This document shows positions 8,114 through 15,367 of a stretch of 16,382 nt of DNA, piece after piece (the stretch's first letter is position 1; every line of letters starts with the position of its first letter). The notes beneath the pieces are model-generated. The model was not told where the DNA came from and searched no databases. It saw only the letters and a program-made list of their open reading frames with translations. The stretch lies in the NCBI GenBank assembly GCA_021772215.1, contig JAJFMK010000074.1, positions 1 through 16,382 of the forward strand, in the 5' to 3' direction. Source of the DNA: Chlamydiota bacterium (GTDB lineage: Bacteria > Chlamydiota > Chlamydiia > Chlamydiales > JAJFMK01). The position numbers were made by a program, and so were the translations under genes.

Positions 8114-8303
8114 TTAAGAGGGACTTGCAAAATTGCTTTGCCTGGAAAAAATGGGGATTTTAAAGCATATTTCGATTGACAGCGAAGCTGCCACGGTCAA
8201 TTCGACGAGGTCGACCCTTGAGGGTCGATTGAGGAGAAGAGACGAAAATAGGCTTTAAAAGGGCATTTTTAACGGGCGAATGAGTTTTGCAAGACCCTCT
8301 TAA
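8114..8303. mobile_element. Foldback miniature element (MITE-like) with TTAA ends
   Basis: Terminal inverted repeats TTAAGAGGGACTTGCAAAA (8114-8132) and TTTTGCAAGACCCTCTTAA (8285-8303) match at 18 of 19 positions. The symmetry goes on inward: AAAAATG at 8147-8153 faces CATTTTT at 8264-8270, TTTTAAAGC at 8158-8166 faces GCTTTAAAA at 8252-8260, and the CG-ending block at 8167-8174 faces 8243-8250. Both arms are thus about 60 bases at matching offsets. It carries no gene. The TTAA at each end can be read as a target-site duplication (TTAA, or TA as for IS630/Tc1-mariner-type transposases), and excision restores the interrupted frame. No transposase is in the window, so it would be non-autonomous. 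Confidence 0.8.
8172..8232. repeat. Nested inverted repeats in the centre of the foldback element
   Basis: TCGATTGAC (8172-8180) can pair with GTCAATTCGA (8196-8205, one bulged base). TCGACCCT-TG-AGGGTCGA (8211-8228) is a perfect hairpin. The middle arm can also pair with GTCGATTGA (8224-8232), so the hairpins are partly exclusive. They lie between the long arms of the element. Confidence 0.55.
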
Positions 8304-8399
8304 CATCCAAAATTTCTGTCACCCGTAGAGATCTAACCCCATTTGTAGGATTCATCGAAGAAAGTCCGCTGTTAATATGCCACGATGTCAATCCTAAAT

Positions 8400-8843
8400 T
8401 TAACTTGAGCATCGCTTTGTTTCCTCTACGATAAATCTTAGGGCATCCTGTTTCATCTTGAGATGGAGACTATAGAGGCCATTTGCGCGATTTGGGGTCA
8501 GCGAGCCTGTGATATTGAGCTCTTCTAGATAGTCGGGTGGACATTTAAGAATTGTCTCAGGGCTCTCCCCGCTGTAGACAGTAATCAGAAGATAGGCCAA
8601 ACCTGCCGAAATAAGCGCATCAGATGTCGCCTCAAAGCAGATTTTGCCATCCTCTTTACGGGAGTTAAGATACATCAAGCTCTGACAACCCCTCACCCGC
8701 CGATCTTCAGTTTTTAAGGCAGGGTCAAAGGTGGGCAGTTTATGACCCAGCTCGATGATTTTGTCATACTTTTGCTCCTCATTTTCACAAAAGGAGAAAA
8801 GCTCTTTGATTTTTTTCTGCTTATCCAGGCACGATTCAAACAT
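8400..8843 (-). CDS. sufE: Fe-S cluster assembly sulfur acceptor SufE
   Basis: SufE takes persulfide sulfur from the cysteine desulfurase SufS and passes it to the SufBCD scaffold in the cytoplasm. The 147-residue length is usual. The family core KYDKIIELGHKLPTFD (25-40) and the active-site loop RRVRGCQSLMYL, with the sulfur-accepting C53, are present, as is the helix block SAGLAYLLITVYSG and the C-terminal SLTPNRANGLYSL. No sufS, sufB, sufC or sufD is adjacent, so it stands apart from the pathway's other genes here. The gene after it overlaps by 13 bases and is disrupted. The ATG at 8843 has no good Shine-Dalgarno but a TATAAT eight bases upstream. Confidence 0.92.
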   Translation of the reverse strand: MFESCLDKQKKIKELFSFCENEEQKYDKIIELGHKLPTFDPALKTEDRRVRGCQSLMYLNSRKEDGKICFEATSDALISAGLAYLLITVYSGESPETILKCPPDYLEELNITGSLTPNRANGLYSLHLKMKQDALRFIVEETKRCSS

Positions 8844-8851
8844 TGAGATCC

Positions 8852-8880
8852 ATTATAGAGCAAAATCAGCGATGCGTCTA
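8852..8880 (-). promoter_or_regulatory. Candidate sufE promoter
   Basis: On the minus strand TAGACG (8880-8875), a 17-base spacer and TATAAT (8857-8852) precede the ATG at 8843 by eight bases, giving a leader of at most two or three bases. The -35 lies inside the start of the divergent membrane-protein gene. Confidence 0.45.
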
Positions 8881-9540
8881 CTCCTCGTCTATAACTTCTG
8901 CACATTGATTATCACACTTTTTGGATCGATGATTGTCCTCTGGACGTTTACGCTGGCCCGCCCAAGACGCGCTCTGACAGCGCTCTCATTTGGGGTCGGC
9001 CTCATTGTCTCTGCGGTGACAATTACTTTTTTAAGTGATGATCAAAGCTACAAACGTCTGATATTTTTGTTTTTAACGACGCTCTACGCCCTTCCCTATC
9101 TTCTCTACCCAAAAGTCGTTGTCGTCTGTTTTTCCCCTATTAGATTACTTCTTTTTCAGGCAAAAACAGCGCTTCGTCTTCTGATCATCACCTCCCCCTT
9201 TCTTCTTGTGGCTGTCGATCTCTCGGCCCATTTTCACCCTTCTCAGATGATCGCTATCTGTGTTCTTTTTATAAGCGCCGTAGGACTCTTTTTAGCGAAA
9301 AGAGCATGCTGCGCCTTTTTAAAAAACCCATTCAATGCGGGCAAATCCTGTCATGAAGGCATCTTCCGCCTGATTCCTGAAGCCGATTATCTATTTGCAT
9401 GGGGCGGTCAACTTGGGTTTACACTTTTTGTTTTAGCTCTTCCGTACGGGGAGTTAGCACTCATTCCACTCATTTTTCGCACAATTGAAAATCTTTTCTT
9501 TGACAAGGGTTGGCGGATGCTATACATAAGGGATCTATGA
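8872..9540 (+). CDS. Polytopic membrane protein of unknown function
   Basis: I do not recognise a family. The 222-residue protein has about six hydrophobic segments (roughly residues 4-28, 36-54, 62-88, 100-118, 126-142 and 180-202), with short basic loops and a loop at 143-178 containing CC and a charged stretch. It is likely an inner-membrane protein. The start at 8872 was preferred over an upstream ATG at 8755 because the upstream part would run antisense through sufE, and hydrophobicity begins right after 8872. Its stop overlaps the next start as ATGA (9537-9540), so the two are probably translated together. Confidence 0.75.
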   Translation: MRLLLVYNFCTLIITLFGSMIVLWTFTLARPRRALTALSFGVGLIVSAVTITFLSDDQSYKRLIFLFLTTLYALPYLLYPKVVVVCFSPIRLLLFQAKTALRLLIITSPFLLVAVDLSAHFHPSQMIAICVLFISAVGLFLAKRACCAFLKNPFNAGKSCHEGIFRLIPEADYLFAWGGQLGFTLFVLALPYGELALIPLIFRTIENLFFDKGWRMLYIRDL

Positions 9541-10259
9541 AAAAATATTTATTACTTCTACTTCCCTTCTTCCTACAAGCAGAGATCTACCTCAAGGATC
9601 AGCTGAGCAGCGCGAAGAAGGGTGACTTTGTTGTCACTGTGCAGCAAAAAGATCTCACCGTCTGGCATATCCAGGATCGAAGCAACGGGGCAGTTTTAAT
9701 TGAAGAAGTGACAGTCCCCTGCCAGCGCGCGAAACTGCCTAACAACTCATGGAAAGAGTGGATGAAAGAGCGCTGCCCCTGCCACGTCTCCTGGATTGTC
9801 TATACCGTAGAGTTGGGCAGTGGAAAACTATTGAGCTACTATGATGTCGATCGCCAGCGCTATCTATGCATAAAACAGGAAGATCCCTTTCTAACGACGC
9901 TTCTCAATCTTCCCTTTACAGCTGTCCCGCTAAACTGCCGCAAAAGAGTGGGATCAATGTTTCAAGATAGCAGTGACCCAGCTACCTACTGGCAACCACC
10001 GATGGTTGTAGATGGAGAGCGAATCGAAAATGTCTTCTTTGACCACTACCGCACCCGCTGGCCCTATGACAGATCAAAACTTTCCGGAAAGACAATCGAT
10101 ATCTTTTTACCTGAAAAGCAATCTAACTACCCCGCCTATTTTCCCTACTGGCTACAGATCTCCGGAGGTGTGGGAAAAGCGCGACTTCGGATTATCGATA
10201 CCGGTTCTAATATGGAATCTGCGATCCCTGCAATGTGGCCACTAACGGCCGATAATTGA
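9537..10259 (+). CDS. Exported protein of unknown function
   Basis: The protein has 240 residues. It starts with a clear Sec signal peptide, MKKYLLLLLPFFLQA, with probable cleavage after A15 before EIY. The mature part is rich in aromatic and basic residues and has several cysteines, including a CPC at about 77-79, so disulfides outside the cytoplasm are possible. It ends in a segment with MWPLTADN. No known domain is recognised. The start at 9537 overlaps the stop of the membrane-protein gene by four bases, a typical coupled arrangement, and is the start that places the signal peptide at the N-terminus. The pair probably forms a small operon for an envelope function. Confidence 0.8.
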   Translation: MKKYLLLLLPFFLQAEIYLKDQLSSAKKGDFVVTVQQKDLTVWHIQDRSNGAVLIEEVTVPCQRAKLPNNSWKEWMKERCPCHVSWIVYTVELGSGKLLSYYDVDRQRYLCIKQEDPFLTTLLNLPFTAVPLNCRKRVGSMFQDSSDPATYWQPPMVVDGERIENVFFDHYRTRWPYDRSKLSGKTIDIFLPEKQSNYPAYFPYWLQISGGVGKARLRIIDTGSNMESAIPAMWPLTADN

Positions 10260-10432
10260 GTAGTTATCAACAAACTCTGGTGCATTTCCACAGAGAGACC
10301 CTATTTTACCTCTCTTTTTCCGTCTAAAGGCGTTATCAACGTAACCCATTGAAATTCAGATAAATAACTAATATGTATTAAATTTTTTACTATACATATG
10401 AAGAGCAAAACTAAAATTTTGACTCATCTTGT

Positions 10433-10455
10433 GGGGATAATTCTCTCCCCTTTTT
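10433..10455 (+). terminator. Possible rho-independent terminator
   Basis: GGGGA (10433-10437), an 8-base loop, TCCCC (10446-10450) and then TTTTT (10451-10455). The stem is short, and it lies about 170 bp after the exported-protein gene. Confidence 0.35.
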
Positions 10456-10541
10456 CCAACATCATCGACAACTTTTCCCCACATTTTTGCCATTTTCCAC
10501 CTTTTTTGGTGTACATTCAATATACCTAAAAGTGTGGAAGT

Positions 10542-10547
10542 TATAAT
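10542..10547 (+). promoter_or_regulatory. -10 box of the gamma-glutamylcyclotransferase-like gene
   Basis: A perfect TATAAT lies 24 bases before the ATG at 10572; no convincing -35 is seen at 16-18 bases. Confidence 0.4.
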
Positions 10548-10571
10548 ATATTTTTGATAATGAGGGTTTAT

Positions 10572-11312
10572 ATGATCGATTTACCACCCCCAAAAGTTGT
10601 CGAGGAGAGACAGGTTGATTTAAACAGTTATCTTCTTCGACTCTCAAAACGTTTTGAATTTGAGATTCTTCCCCTCTTTACACAAGTCCAACTCAAAGCT
10701 CATGATGATCCGCACCATCGCTGGAATGAAATCGTGAGGCGAAAAATCGCTCTTAGAGAGGGTAGGGTGGCTATTTTTGGCTATGGAAGCTTAGTCAATA
10801 TTGACTCTGCTCAAACACCTAGACTCAACCCGACCCTTGGCATCAGTAGCGAGGCGATCTCTACCAGACGAGCCAGTGTTACTTTCGGTTTTAAGCGACT
10901 TTTTAACTATGTGAGCAATCAAAATGAGATACCATTAGAAAAGAGCATGCTTAATGTAACCTATGCAGAAGCTACTGTTCCATTAAATGGTGTACTTTAT
11001 GACGTAAACCATGAAGATTTTATCAAACTCTGTATCAGAGAAAAGGGGTATGATCTCATCTCCATCCCATGCGTTTCATGGAATAGTGTTCTAACCCAAG
11101 AAGCAGACCCAAAAATTGAGTGGGCCTATCTTTTCATCTGCCAAGATCCTAACCACCTCCTCCACCCCAACCGACCTCATCTGCCCATAAAGCGCTACGT
11201 CGAAGTTGTCTTTGAGGGAGCTAACTCCTTAGACCCCGCCTTTTTATCGCTCTTTAAAAATAGCACCTATCGAACTGACGGCAGACGACTTTTCCCTTGG
11301 CAGGGTAGCTAA
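10572..11312 (+). CDS. Gamma-glutamylcyclotransferase-like (GGCT fold) protein
   Basis: A probable cytoplasmic enzyme of the gamma-glutamylcyclotransferase-like superfamily, 246 residues. The substrate-binding loop RVAIFGYGSLVN (about 65-76) carries the YGSL(x)N signature. The segment NGVLYDVNHEDFIKLCIREKGYD (positions 139-161), in parts, matches the region holding the catalytic acid; E157 in REKGYD is the likely residue. The N-terminal 60 residues and the last 60 are outside the recognised core. Family members open gamma-glutamyl peptides to 5-oxoproline, but many have other substrates, so the reaction is not assigned. The start at 10572 is supported by GAGGG at 10562-10566. It lies 20 bp upstream of lepB and may be cotranscribed with it. 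Confidence 0.75.
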   Translation: MIDLPPPKVVEERQVDLNSYLLRLSKRFEFEILPLFTQVQLKAHDDPHHRWNEIVRRKIALREGRVAIFGYGSLVNIDSAQTPRLNPTLGISSEAISTRRASVTFGFKRLFNYVSNQNEIPLEKSMLNVTYAEATVPLNGVLYDVNHEDFIKLCIREKGYDLISIPCVSWNSVLTQEADPKIEWAYLFICQDPNHLLHPNRPHLPIKRYVEVVFEGANSLDPAFLSLFKNSTYRTDGRRLFPWQGS

Positions 11313-11332
11313 ATTTAAGCTATCATCATGCC

Positions 11333-13210
11333 ATGAAAAATTACTCTTTGAAAAAAGTTCACAACCTCTATTACTCCCACTTCAAATGGTACCAAAAGCG
11401 CAAAGAGAAGCTCTCTTCTCGTGATTGTGAGCAGCTCGAAAAGGTCTTTAGTGCCATGGAAGAGGCACTGGCGGCCAAGGATCGTAAAAAGGCCAACGCC
11501 GCTTTAGCGCAAATTGAGCTGATCACTGACGACCACGAAGAGAAGCGCTGGTGGGACTATCCTCTTGAACTGGCAGGCACCTTGCTCTTTGCTCTTGTTT
11601 TTGCAGTTGTGATTCGGCAGATGGTCTTTGAGCCCTACCAGATCCCTTCCGGCTCGATGCGCCCCTCTTTTGAAGAGAAAGACCACCTCGTCGTCTCCAA
11701 AACAACGTTTGGTATTAATATCCCTCTCACCTCCGGCCATCTCTACTTTGACCCCTCACTCGTTGAGCGCGGCGGCGTCATCACCTTCTCCGGAAAAGAT
11801 CTCGACATGGCTGACATCTATGACCGCTATTTTTGGCTCTTTCCCGCCTATAAACGCTTCATCAAACGACTCATGGGAAAGCCGGGTGATAGCCTCTACT
11901 TCTATGGCGGAATGATCTACGGCGTCGACAAAGAGGGCAACCCGATCAAAGAGTATTTAGAGCCTCCCTACAGTGCACCTTTGATGCATGTCCCTTTTCT
12001 TAGTTTTGAAGGACGCGTCAGCCGCGGCTCCAGCATGCGTCCCGGCTTCGCCTATGAGACTCTCTATAAACATATCAACAGACCTGTCGGACGGCTCTCC
12101 CTAGCTCCAAGCGGTCTCATGATTGGTGAAGTTTTCAACGGTGAACGTTGGGTTAAAGATAACCCGCTCGCCAACAAACAGCCTCACGACTCCATTGAAA
12201 CTTATGGCGACTTCCTCGGAATAAAAAACTTCGCCATGGCAAGAGTCCTCTCAAAAAGCGACCTCAAAGAGGCGCCTAAAGTGGACGCTCCTCTCTATCT
12301 TGAGCTCGCCCACAACCCCTATCTCCCCTCAAAGTCCATTGATGCTCTAAACGGTGAGTTTCGCTACAGCCCCAACCAGCTAACCATCTTCACCAGTGTG
12401 ATTCCTCTTAATCAGCAGGCGATGGAGCGGATAAGACAGACCCTCTACACAGCACGCTTTACTGTCGACAAGGAGCGCGCCTTTCGCTTCGACCTTGATG
12501 GCTCAACGGGCCATGAGATCAAAATGCCGGGCATTCCTGACGGCACCTACGAATTTTACTACGGCAAAGGCTACAGCGTCGGCTTTGGCGGTTACCTCTC
12601 TCCTCTACCCGAAGATCATCCGCTCTATAGTCAAAGTCCAAGTATGCTTAAAGCGCTCTTTAACTTCGGCCTTGAACCCTACGACGTCTACGATCCCTCC
12701 TCTCGCTTTGGCGGCCAGTTTCCCAACCGTTACGCCTTCTATCGCGATGGTGATCTCTATGTAATGGATGGTAAAATCTTCAACAAGGAAGACCCCACAC
12801 TCGTTGCCTTCGTCGAAAATGAAAAGTTGAAAAGCGAAAAGGAGCTCGACTATCTTCCCTTCCTTGATGAGGGCGCCCCAGTTAAAGCAGACGGCAGCTT
12901 AGATATCGAAAAGATCAAAACCTTTGGCTACACGCTACCTGAAAAGAGCTACCTCGCCCTCGGCGATAACTACGCTATGAGCGGTGACAGCCGCACCTTT
13001 GGCCCTGTCCCCCAAGATAATCTCGAAGGGACACCCCTCGTGATTCTATGGCCGCCGCAAGAGCGCTTCGGCACCCCTCAGCAGACCAGCTACCAATACT
13101 TCACGTTCCCCACCCTATTCACCTGGGGCCTCTTCTTCTTAGGAATAACGATTGCTACTGCTTGGGGCCGCCGCAAAAAACGGCTGCCTCTTTTTAAAAA
13201 GTCCTCTTAA
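11333..13210 (+). CDS. lepB: Signal peptidase I, chlamydial long form
   Basis: LepB cleaves signal peptides of exported proteins at the outer face of the inner membrane. The protein has 625 residues, about twice the E. coli length. After a basic, coiled N-terminal region there is a membrane segment (about 80-97). The catalytic serine box follows as YQIPSGSMRPS with S108. The general-base lysine is K178 in RFIKRLMGKPGD. A large insert of some 360 residues separates this from the conserved box LGDNYAMSGDSRTFGPVP (about 543-560). A second hydrophobic segment, TFPTLFTWGLFFLGITI, lies near the C-terminus. This long insert and the C-terminal anchor fit the chlamydial enzyme. No Shine-Dalgarno is obvious. 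An ATG-CCA-TGA mini-frame overlaps the start codon. Part of its 3' region is copied three times downstream. Confidence 0.95.
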   Translation: MKNYSLKKVHNLYYSHFKWYQKRKEKLSSRDCEQLEKVFSAMEEALAAKDRKKANAALAQIELITDDHEEKRWWDYPLELAGTLLFALVFAVVIRQMVFEPYQIPSGSMRPSFEEKDHLVVSKTTFGINIPLTSGHLYFDPSLVERGGVITFSGKDLDMADIYDRYFWLFPAYKRFIKRLMGKPGDSLYFYGGMIYGVDKEGNPIKEYLEPPYSAPLMHVPFLSFEGRVSRGSSMRPGFAYETLYKHINRPVGRLSLAPSGLMIGEVFNGERWVKDNPLANKQPHDSIETYGDFLGIKNFAMARVLSKSDLKEAPKVDAPLYLELAHNPYLPSKSIDALNGEFRYSPNQLTIFTSVIPLNQQAMERIRQTLYTARFTVDKERAFRFDLDGSTGHEIKMPGIPDGTYEFYYGKGYSVGFGGYLSPLPEDHPLYSQSPSMLKALFNFGLEPYDVYDPSSRFGGQFPNRYAFYRDGDLYVMDGKIFNKEDPTLVAFVENEKLKSEKELDYLPFLDEGAPVKADGSLDIEKIKTFGYTLPEKSYLALGDNYAMSGDSRTFGPVPQDNLEGTPLVILWPPQERFGTPQQTSYQYFTFPTLFTWGLFFLGITIATAWGRRKKRLPLFKKSS

Positions 13211-13226
13211 TAGACCCATAGGTTTG

Positions 13227-13258
13227 AGGACTCGCTAACATTATGAAAATCGAGTCTT
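13227..13258. terminator. Hairpin between convergent lepB and the exported-protein gene
   Basis: AGGACTCG (13227-13234) and CGAGTCTT (13251-13258) form an 8-bp stem with one G-T pair and a 16-base loop. It lies in the 55-bp gap where both genes end. There is no T-run, so termination is uncertain. Confidence 0.3.
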
Positions 13259-13265
13259 GAGCGTC

Positions 13266-14540
13266 CTAGAGAGCAGCTCTAATTGTTTCTTTGATTAATG
13301 TATGGATTTGATCTCTTGTCTCTTCAGGCAGCTGACTATGCTTGACAGTTCGAATAGGAGAATGCGGATTGAGAAGCGTGGCATTGTCGAGAATCAGGCG
13401 GATCTGGAGGTCGTGACCGTGGTGCCTAAAGGGAAGAGTTCCTTCGACAAGCGCTTGCACAGGGATCTCTTCTGACCTCTTAATAGGGTAACCACAAACA
13501 ATGGAGAGATAGGAGCAGTTGTTGGCAATTGAAAAGCGAGATGAAGAGTGGTCAAAGATCTGACAGAGCACTCCTGTTTTCACACCAGATTTTTCAACGA
13601 TCTGCATAACGCTCTCCATGAGGCAATCAATTGTGTGGGTAGAAATTCCCATTTTTTTAGCATATGTCCGAAGATCGCAGATAGCCTGTTGATCTCCATC
13701 TTCAATACAATTATTGCTTAGAAAAGACCACATGGCACTTTCTGTAGGCACTTTGGTAAAAAGGCATGGACTGCAACTTACAACAAGTTTGGCATTATTA
13801 CCCTCTTGATCACTAAAGCGGTTAAGGTATGTATAAGAAAGGAAACTGTAAGGAAAAGGGGGAGAGTTTAAGAGAAAATCCTTATAGAGCTCCATTTTCT
13901 TCTTCTGGCTTCTTCCAGCTTTGGTAATGGAGTCGTAAGAGAGGTGATTCATATAGAAAGCGGTTAGAGCGGGGTCGATTTTCTCTGCTAATGCTTCAAT
14001 GACTGCCTTCTCTTCTAACCTATCAATCGCTTCTGGAAACCTATAGCAGTGATAGAAATGGAGAAGAAGGTCATCTACCTCGTCCGTGGGAAGATAATCT
14101 ATAGAAAGGTTTAAGGGAGAGAAAATAAAGTAGTCTGCAAGATATTCTCTTAAATCATCTGTTACAGGATTGTGCCTTCCTTTCAAATAGGCGCCTTTGA
14201 CTGAATCGCCATAATCGAAGTCAGGGTCATCCGGAATGCGCCAAAAGACAAAATCCTTCGGTAGATCAGATCCTGTTGTCTCCTCAACAACTGCTTTGAT
14301 GATATCTTGGATTGCACTGACGTAGTGGGTTGTGCCGTGATAGGCAAAAAATGTTTCATCCTCTTGGGATTGAATATCTCCAAAAAAGGGAACATGCTTT
14401 TTGTATTTTCTCAGCTCCCCTTTAAAAAGCTTTTCGATAAACTGCCCCTCCTGTTCGCTCAAAAAACGGGAGGTAGGGTTGCTAGCATCAACAAAAAGAG
14501 TCGCTAAAACAGATAAAATTAATGAATATTTTTTAAACAT
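13266..14540 (-). CDS. Exported protein of unknown function
   Basis: I do not recognise this 424-residue protein. It begins with a Sec signal peptide (KK then SLILSVLATLFVDAS, cleavage near residue 20). A segment FFAYHGTTHYVSAIQDII (about 64-81) has a Y-H-G-T motif like the NAD-binding start of ADP-ribosyltransferase folds, but the rest of such a fold is not visible to me, so this is only a lead. The remainder is soluble in character, acidic-aromatic in its first half and with about ten cysteines spread along the chain, as for an envelope or secreted protein. The start at 14540 lies four bases after a TATATT (14550-14545). It sits between full-length lepB and the first lepB-tail copy, and points the same way as the two RING genes. 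Confidence 0.78.
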   Translation of the reverse strand: MFKKYSLILSVLATLFVDASNPTSRFLSEQEGQFIEKLFKGELRKYKKHVPFFGDIQSQEDETFFAYHGTTHYVSAIQDIIKAVVEETTGSDLPKDFVFWRIPDDPDFDYGDSVKGAYLKGRHNPVTDDLREYLADYFIFSPLNLSIDYLPTDEVDDLLLHFYHCYRFPEAIDRLEEKAVIEALAEKIDPALTAFYMNHLSYDSITKAGRSQKKKMELYKDFLLNSPPFPYSFLSYTYLNRFSDQEGNNAKLVVSCSPCLFTKVPTESAMWSFLSNNCIEDGDQQAICDLRTYAKKMGISTHTIDCLMESVMQIVEKSGVKTGVLCQIFDHSSSRFSIANNCSYLSIVCGYPIKRSEEIPVQALVEGTLPFRHHGHDLQIRLILDNATLLNPHSPIRTVKHSQLPEETRDQIHTLIKETIRAAL

Positions 14541-14629
14541 AAGAAATATAGAATGAATGAGAAATTAATGAAAATCAAGAGTCATGTCGATGATTAATCT
14601 TCATGTTTTTTCTTATTTTGATCGGTTCC

Positions 14630-14753
14630 CTACCCGAAAAGGGCTACCTCGCCCTCGGCGATAACTACGCTATGAGCAGTGACAGCCGCACCCTTGGCCC
14701 TGTCCCTCAAGATAACCTCGAAGGCACTACCCTCATTATCCTATGGCCGCCGC
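14630..14753 (+). pseudogene. lepB 3'-region copy 1
   Basis: These 124 bases align without gaps to lepB 12935-13058, with about 12 differences by eye. They encode LPEKGYLALGDNYAMSSDSR and on to LWPP, which is the C-terminal catalytic box. The copy is still open but lacks both catalytic residues, an upstream domain, a start signal and the final membrane segment, so it cannot make a peptidase. Homology ends sharply after GCCGCCGC; what follows is the 3' flank of the first RING gene. Confidence 0.85.
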
Positions 14754-14800
14754 TATACTGTGATTCTTGCGAAGAACTGAGCTCATTGAATACGAACGGT
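14754..14800. repeat. Junction repeat shared by both lepB-tail/RING units (copy 1)
   Basis: Directly after GCCGCCGC, TATACTGTGATTCTTGC leads into the 3' end of the RING gene (VTVRIQ stop). Nearly the same sequence occurs at 15459-15505 next to the second RING gene. The joint between lepB tail and RING gene therefore existed before the unit was duplicated. Confidence 0.8.
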
Positions 14801-15235
14801 TACAGAACCAAAAATCCTGGTAGGCAATCTACTGTTAGCAGATAAACCCTCCAAAGCTGAAATGGTATTAGGGTTGGATAGATCACTAATCTTAACGATT
14901 CTTAAGACTTGATCTGACTCTTTAATGTAGAGATAATTACCAATAATTTTCACTACTCTAGTTGGGTCCGAATAGTTATTTGTCTCATTCGTTGTTGTGG
15001 CCCCCTCTCTCACTTCTGCATTACTAAGAACAGTAACTAAGTGAGTTTCATTTATTGGAACATCAGATTCTCTACAGAGGGGGCAATTGTGTTTGATCTG
15101 TTCCCAAATGTTGATACACGCCGCATGGAATTGATGGCCACAACTAAGGGCCGTAGCCTCTCTCTCCATCGGTTCAAAACAGATAGAACAGGCATTACCA
15201 ACAGAGGAGGAATATTGACCAATACTAGATGACAT
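14783..15235 (-). CDS. RING-H2 finger protein with one LVIVD-like repeat (copy 1)
   Basis: A probable secreted E3 ubiquitin ligase acting in a eukaryotic host cell, 150 residues. The RING-H2 finger has all eight zinc ligands: C16, C19, C32, H34, H37, C40, C51, C54. It also has W44 and P52, which usually contact the E2 enzyme, and R55 after the last cysteine. After a linker (SDVPINETH and a Ser/Thr/Glu-rich stretch) comes VVKIIGNYLYIKESDQVLRI (about 94-113) with SDLSNP, a decayed LVIVD (beta-propeller-type) repeat. No signal peptide follows from this start. The ATG at 15235 was chosen because the paralogue starts at the same place; an upstream ATG at 15292 would add a hydrophobic 19-residue lead that overlaps the promoter and is absent from the paralogue. 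Host targets are unknown. Confidence 0.85.
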   Translation of the reverse strand: MSSSIGQYSSSVGNACSICFEPMEREATALSCGHQFHAACINIWEQIKHNCPLCRESDVPINETHLVTVLSNAEVREGATTTNETNNYSDPTRVVKIIGNYLYIKESDQVLRIVKISDLSNPNTISALEGLSANSRLPTRIFGSVTVRIQ

Positions 15236-15241
15236 GAATCT

Positions 15242-15247
15242 ATTATA
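15242..15247 (-). promoter_or_regulatory. -10 box of RING gene 1
   Basis: A perfect TATAAT on the minus strand lies six bases before the ATG at 15235, so the transcript would start at or near the A of ATG. The matching place in copy 2 has TAAAAT. No clear -35 is seen. Confidence 0.45.
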
Positions 15248-15367
15248 AAGTGTTTCCACAATTAGATATACTAAAAAAAATAGCATTAACATTTATATAT
15301 TAGAATGTCCAAAAAACAGAAATGTTTTCAACCGCGAAGCTTTTTTTTAATTAGTCTCATCAAAATC

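Larger units (their letters stand above)
7804..8412 (-). pseudogene. Small gene of unknown function split by a foldback element
   Basis: The 5' part starts at an ATG (8412-8410) overlapping the last 13 bases of sufE and reads MLKLNLGLTSWHINSG onward for 38 codons to DVK at the element boundary. The 3' part continues in the same frame as GLISLARNLSWKKDD and ends at 7804 with a Lys/Arg-rich tail. Between them 186 bp bearing in-frame stops are inserted. Taking out 8118-8303 and keeping one TTAA gives GTT-AAA-GGA across the join and a continuous 140-codon frame. The distal part could still be read from a TTG at 8130 inside the element (108 codons), so a truncated product is possible. I recognise no family. 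The overlap suggests it was translationally coupled to sufE. Confidence 0.7.
10260..10571. other. Gene-free interval with DnaA-box-like 9-mers and an A+T-rich stretch
   Basis: The 312-bp gap holds TTATCAACA (10264-10272, 8 of 9 with TTATCCACA), TTATCAACG (10333-10341, 7 of 9), TTATCCCCA on the minus strand (10440-10432, 8 of 9), and weaker forms such as ATTTCCACA (10284-10292) and TTCCCCACA near 10485. An A+T-rich stretch (about 10357-10400) contains an inverted repeat, ATATGTAT (10371-10378) and ATACATAT (10392-10399). I see no RNA gene and no credible reading frame. It could be a DnaA-binding region or simply a terminator-promoter gap. Confidence 0.4.

Noticed and set aside
7804..8130. A stand-alone 108-codon gene starting at TTG 8130
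   Set aside because: The TTG lies inside the terminal repeat of the foldback element, and the frame is the 3' part of a longer gene once the element is removed. It is listed as part of the pseudogene.
8755..8871. N-terminal extension of the membrane protein from the ATG at 8755
   Set aside because: It would run antisense through the start of sufE; the hydrophobic protein begins naturally at 8872.
11328..11336. ATG-CCA-TGA mini-frame overlapping the lepB start as a leader peptide
   Set aside because: Two codons without a ribosome binding site are likely to occur by chance; no attenuator structure is seen.
14603..14845. An 80-codon plus-strand frame containing LGDNYAMSSDSR
   Set aside because: It is a lepB 3' fragment followed by the antisense of the RING gene's end; there is no start signal and no catalytic Ser or Lys.
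15236..15292. A 19-residue hydrophobic N-terminal extension of RING protein 1
   Set aside because: The paralogue has a stop at the matching place, and the extension would be encoded by the promoter region with its TATAAT.
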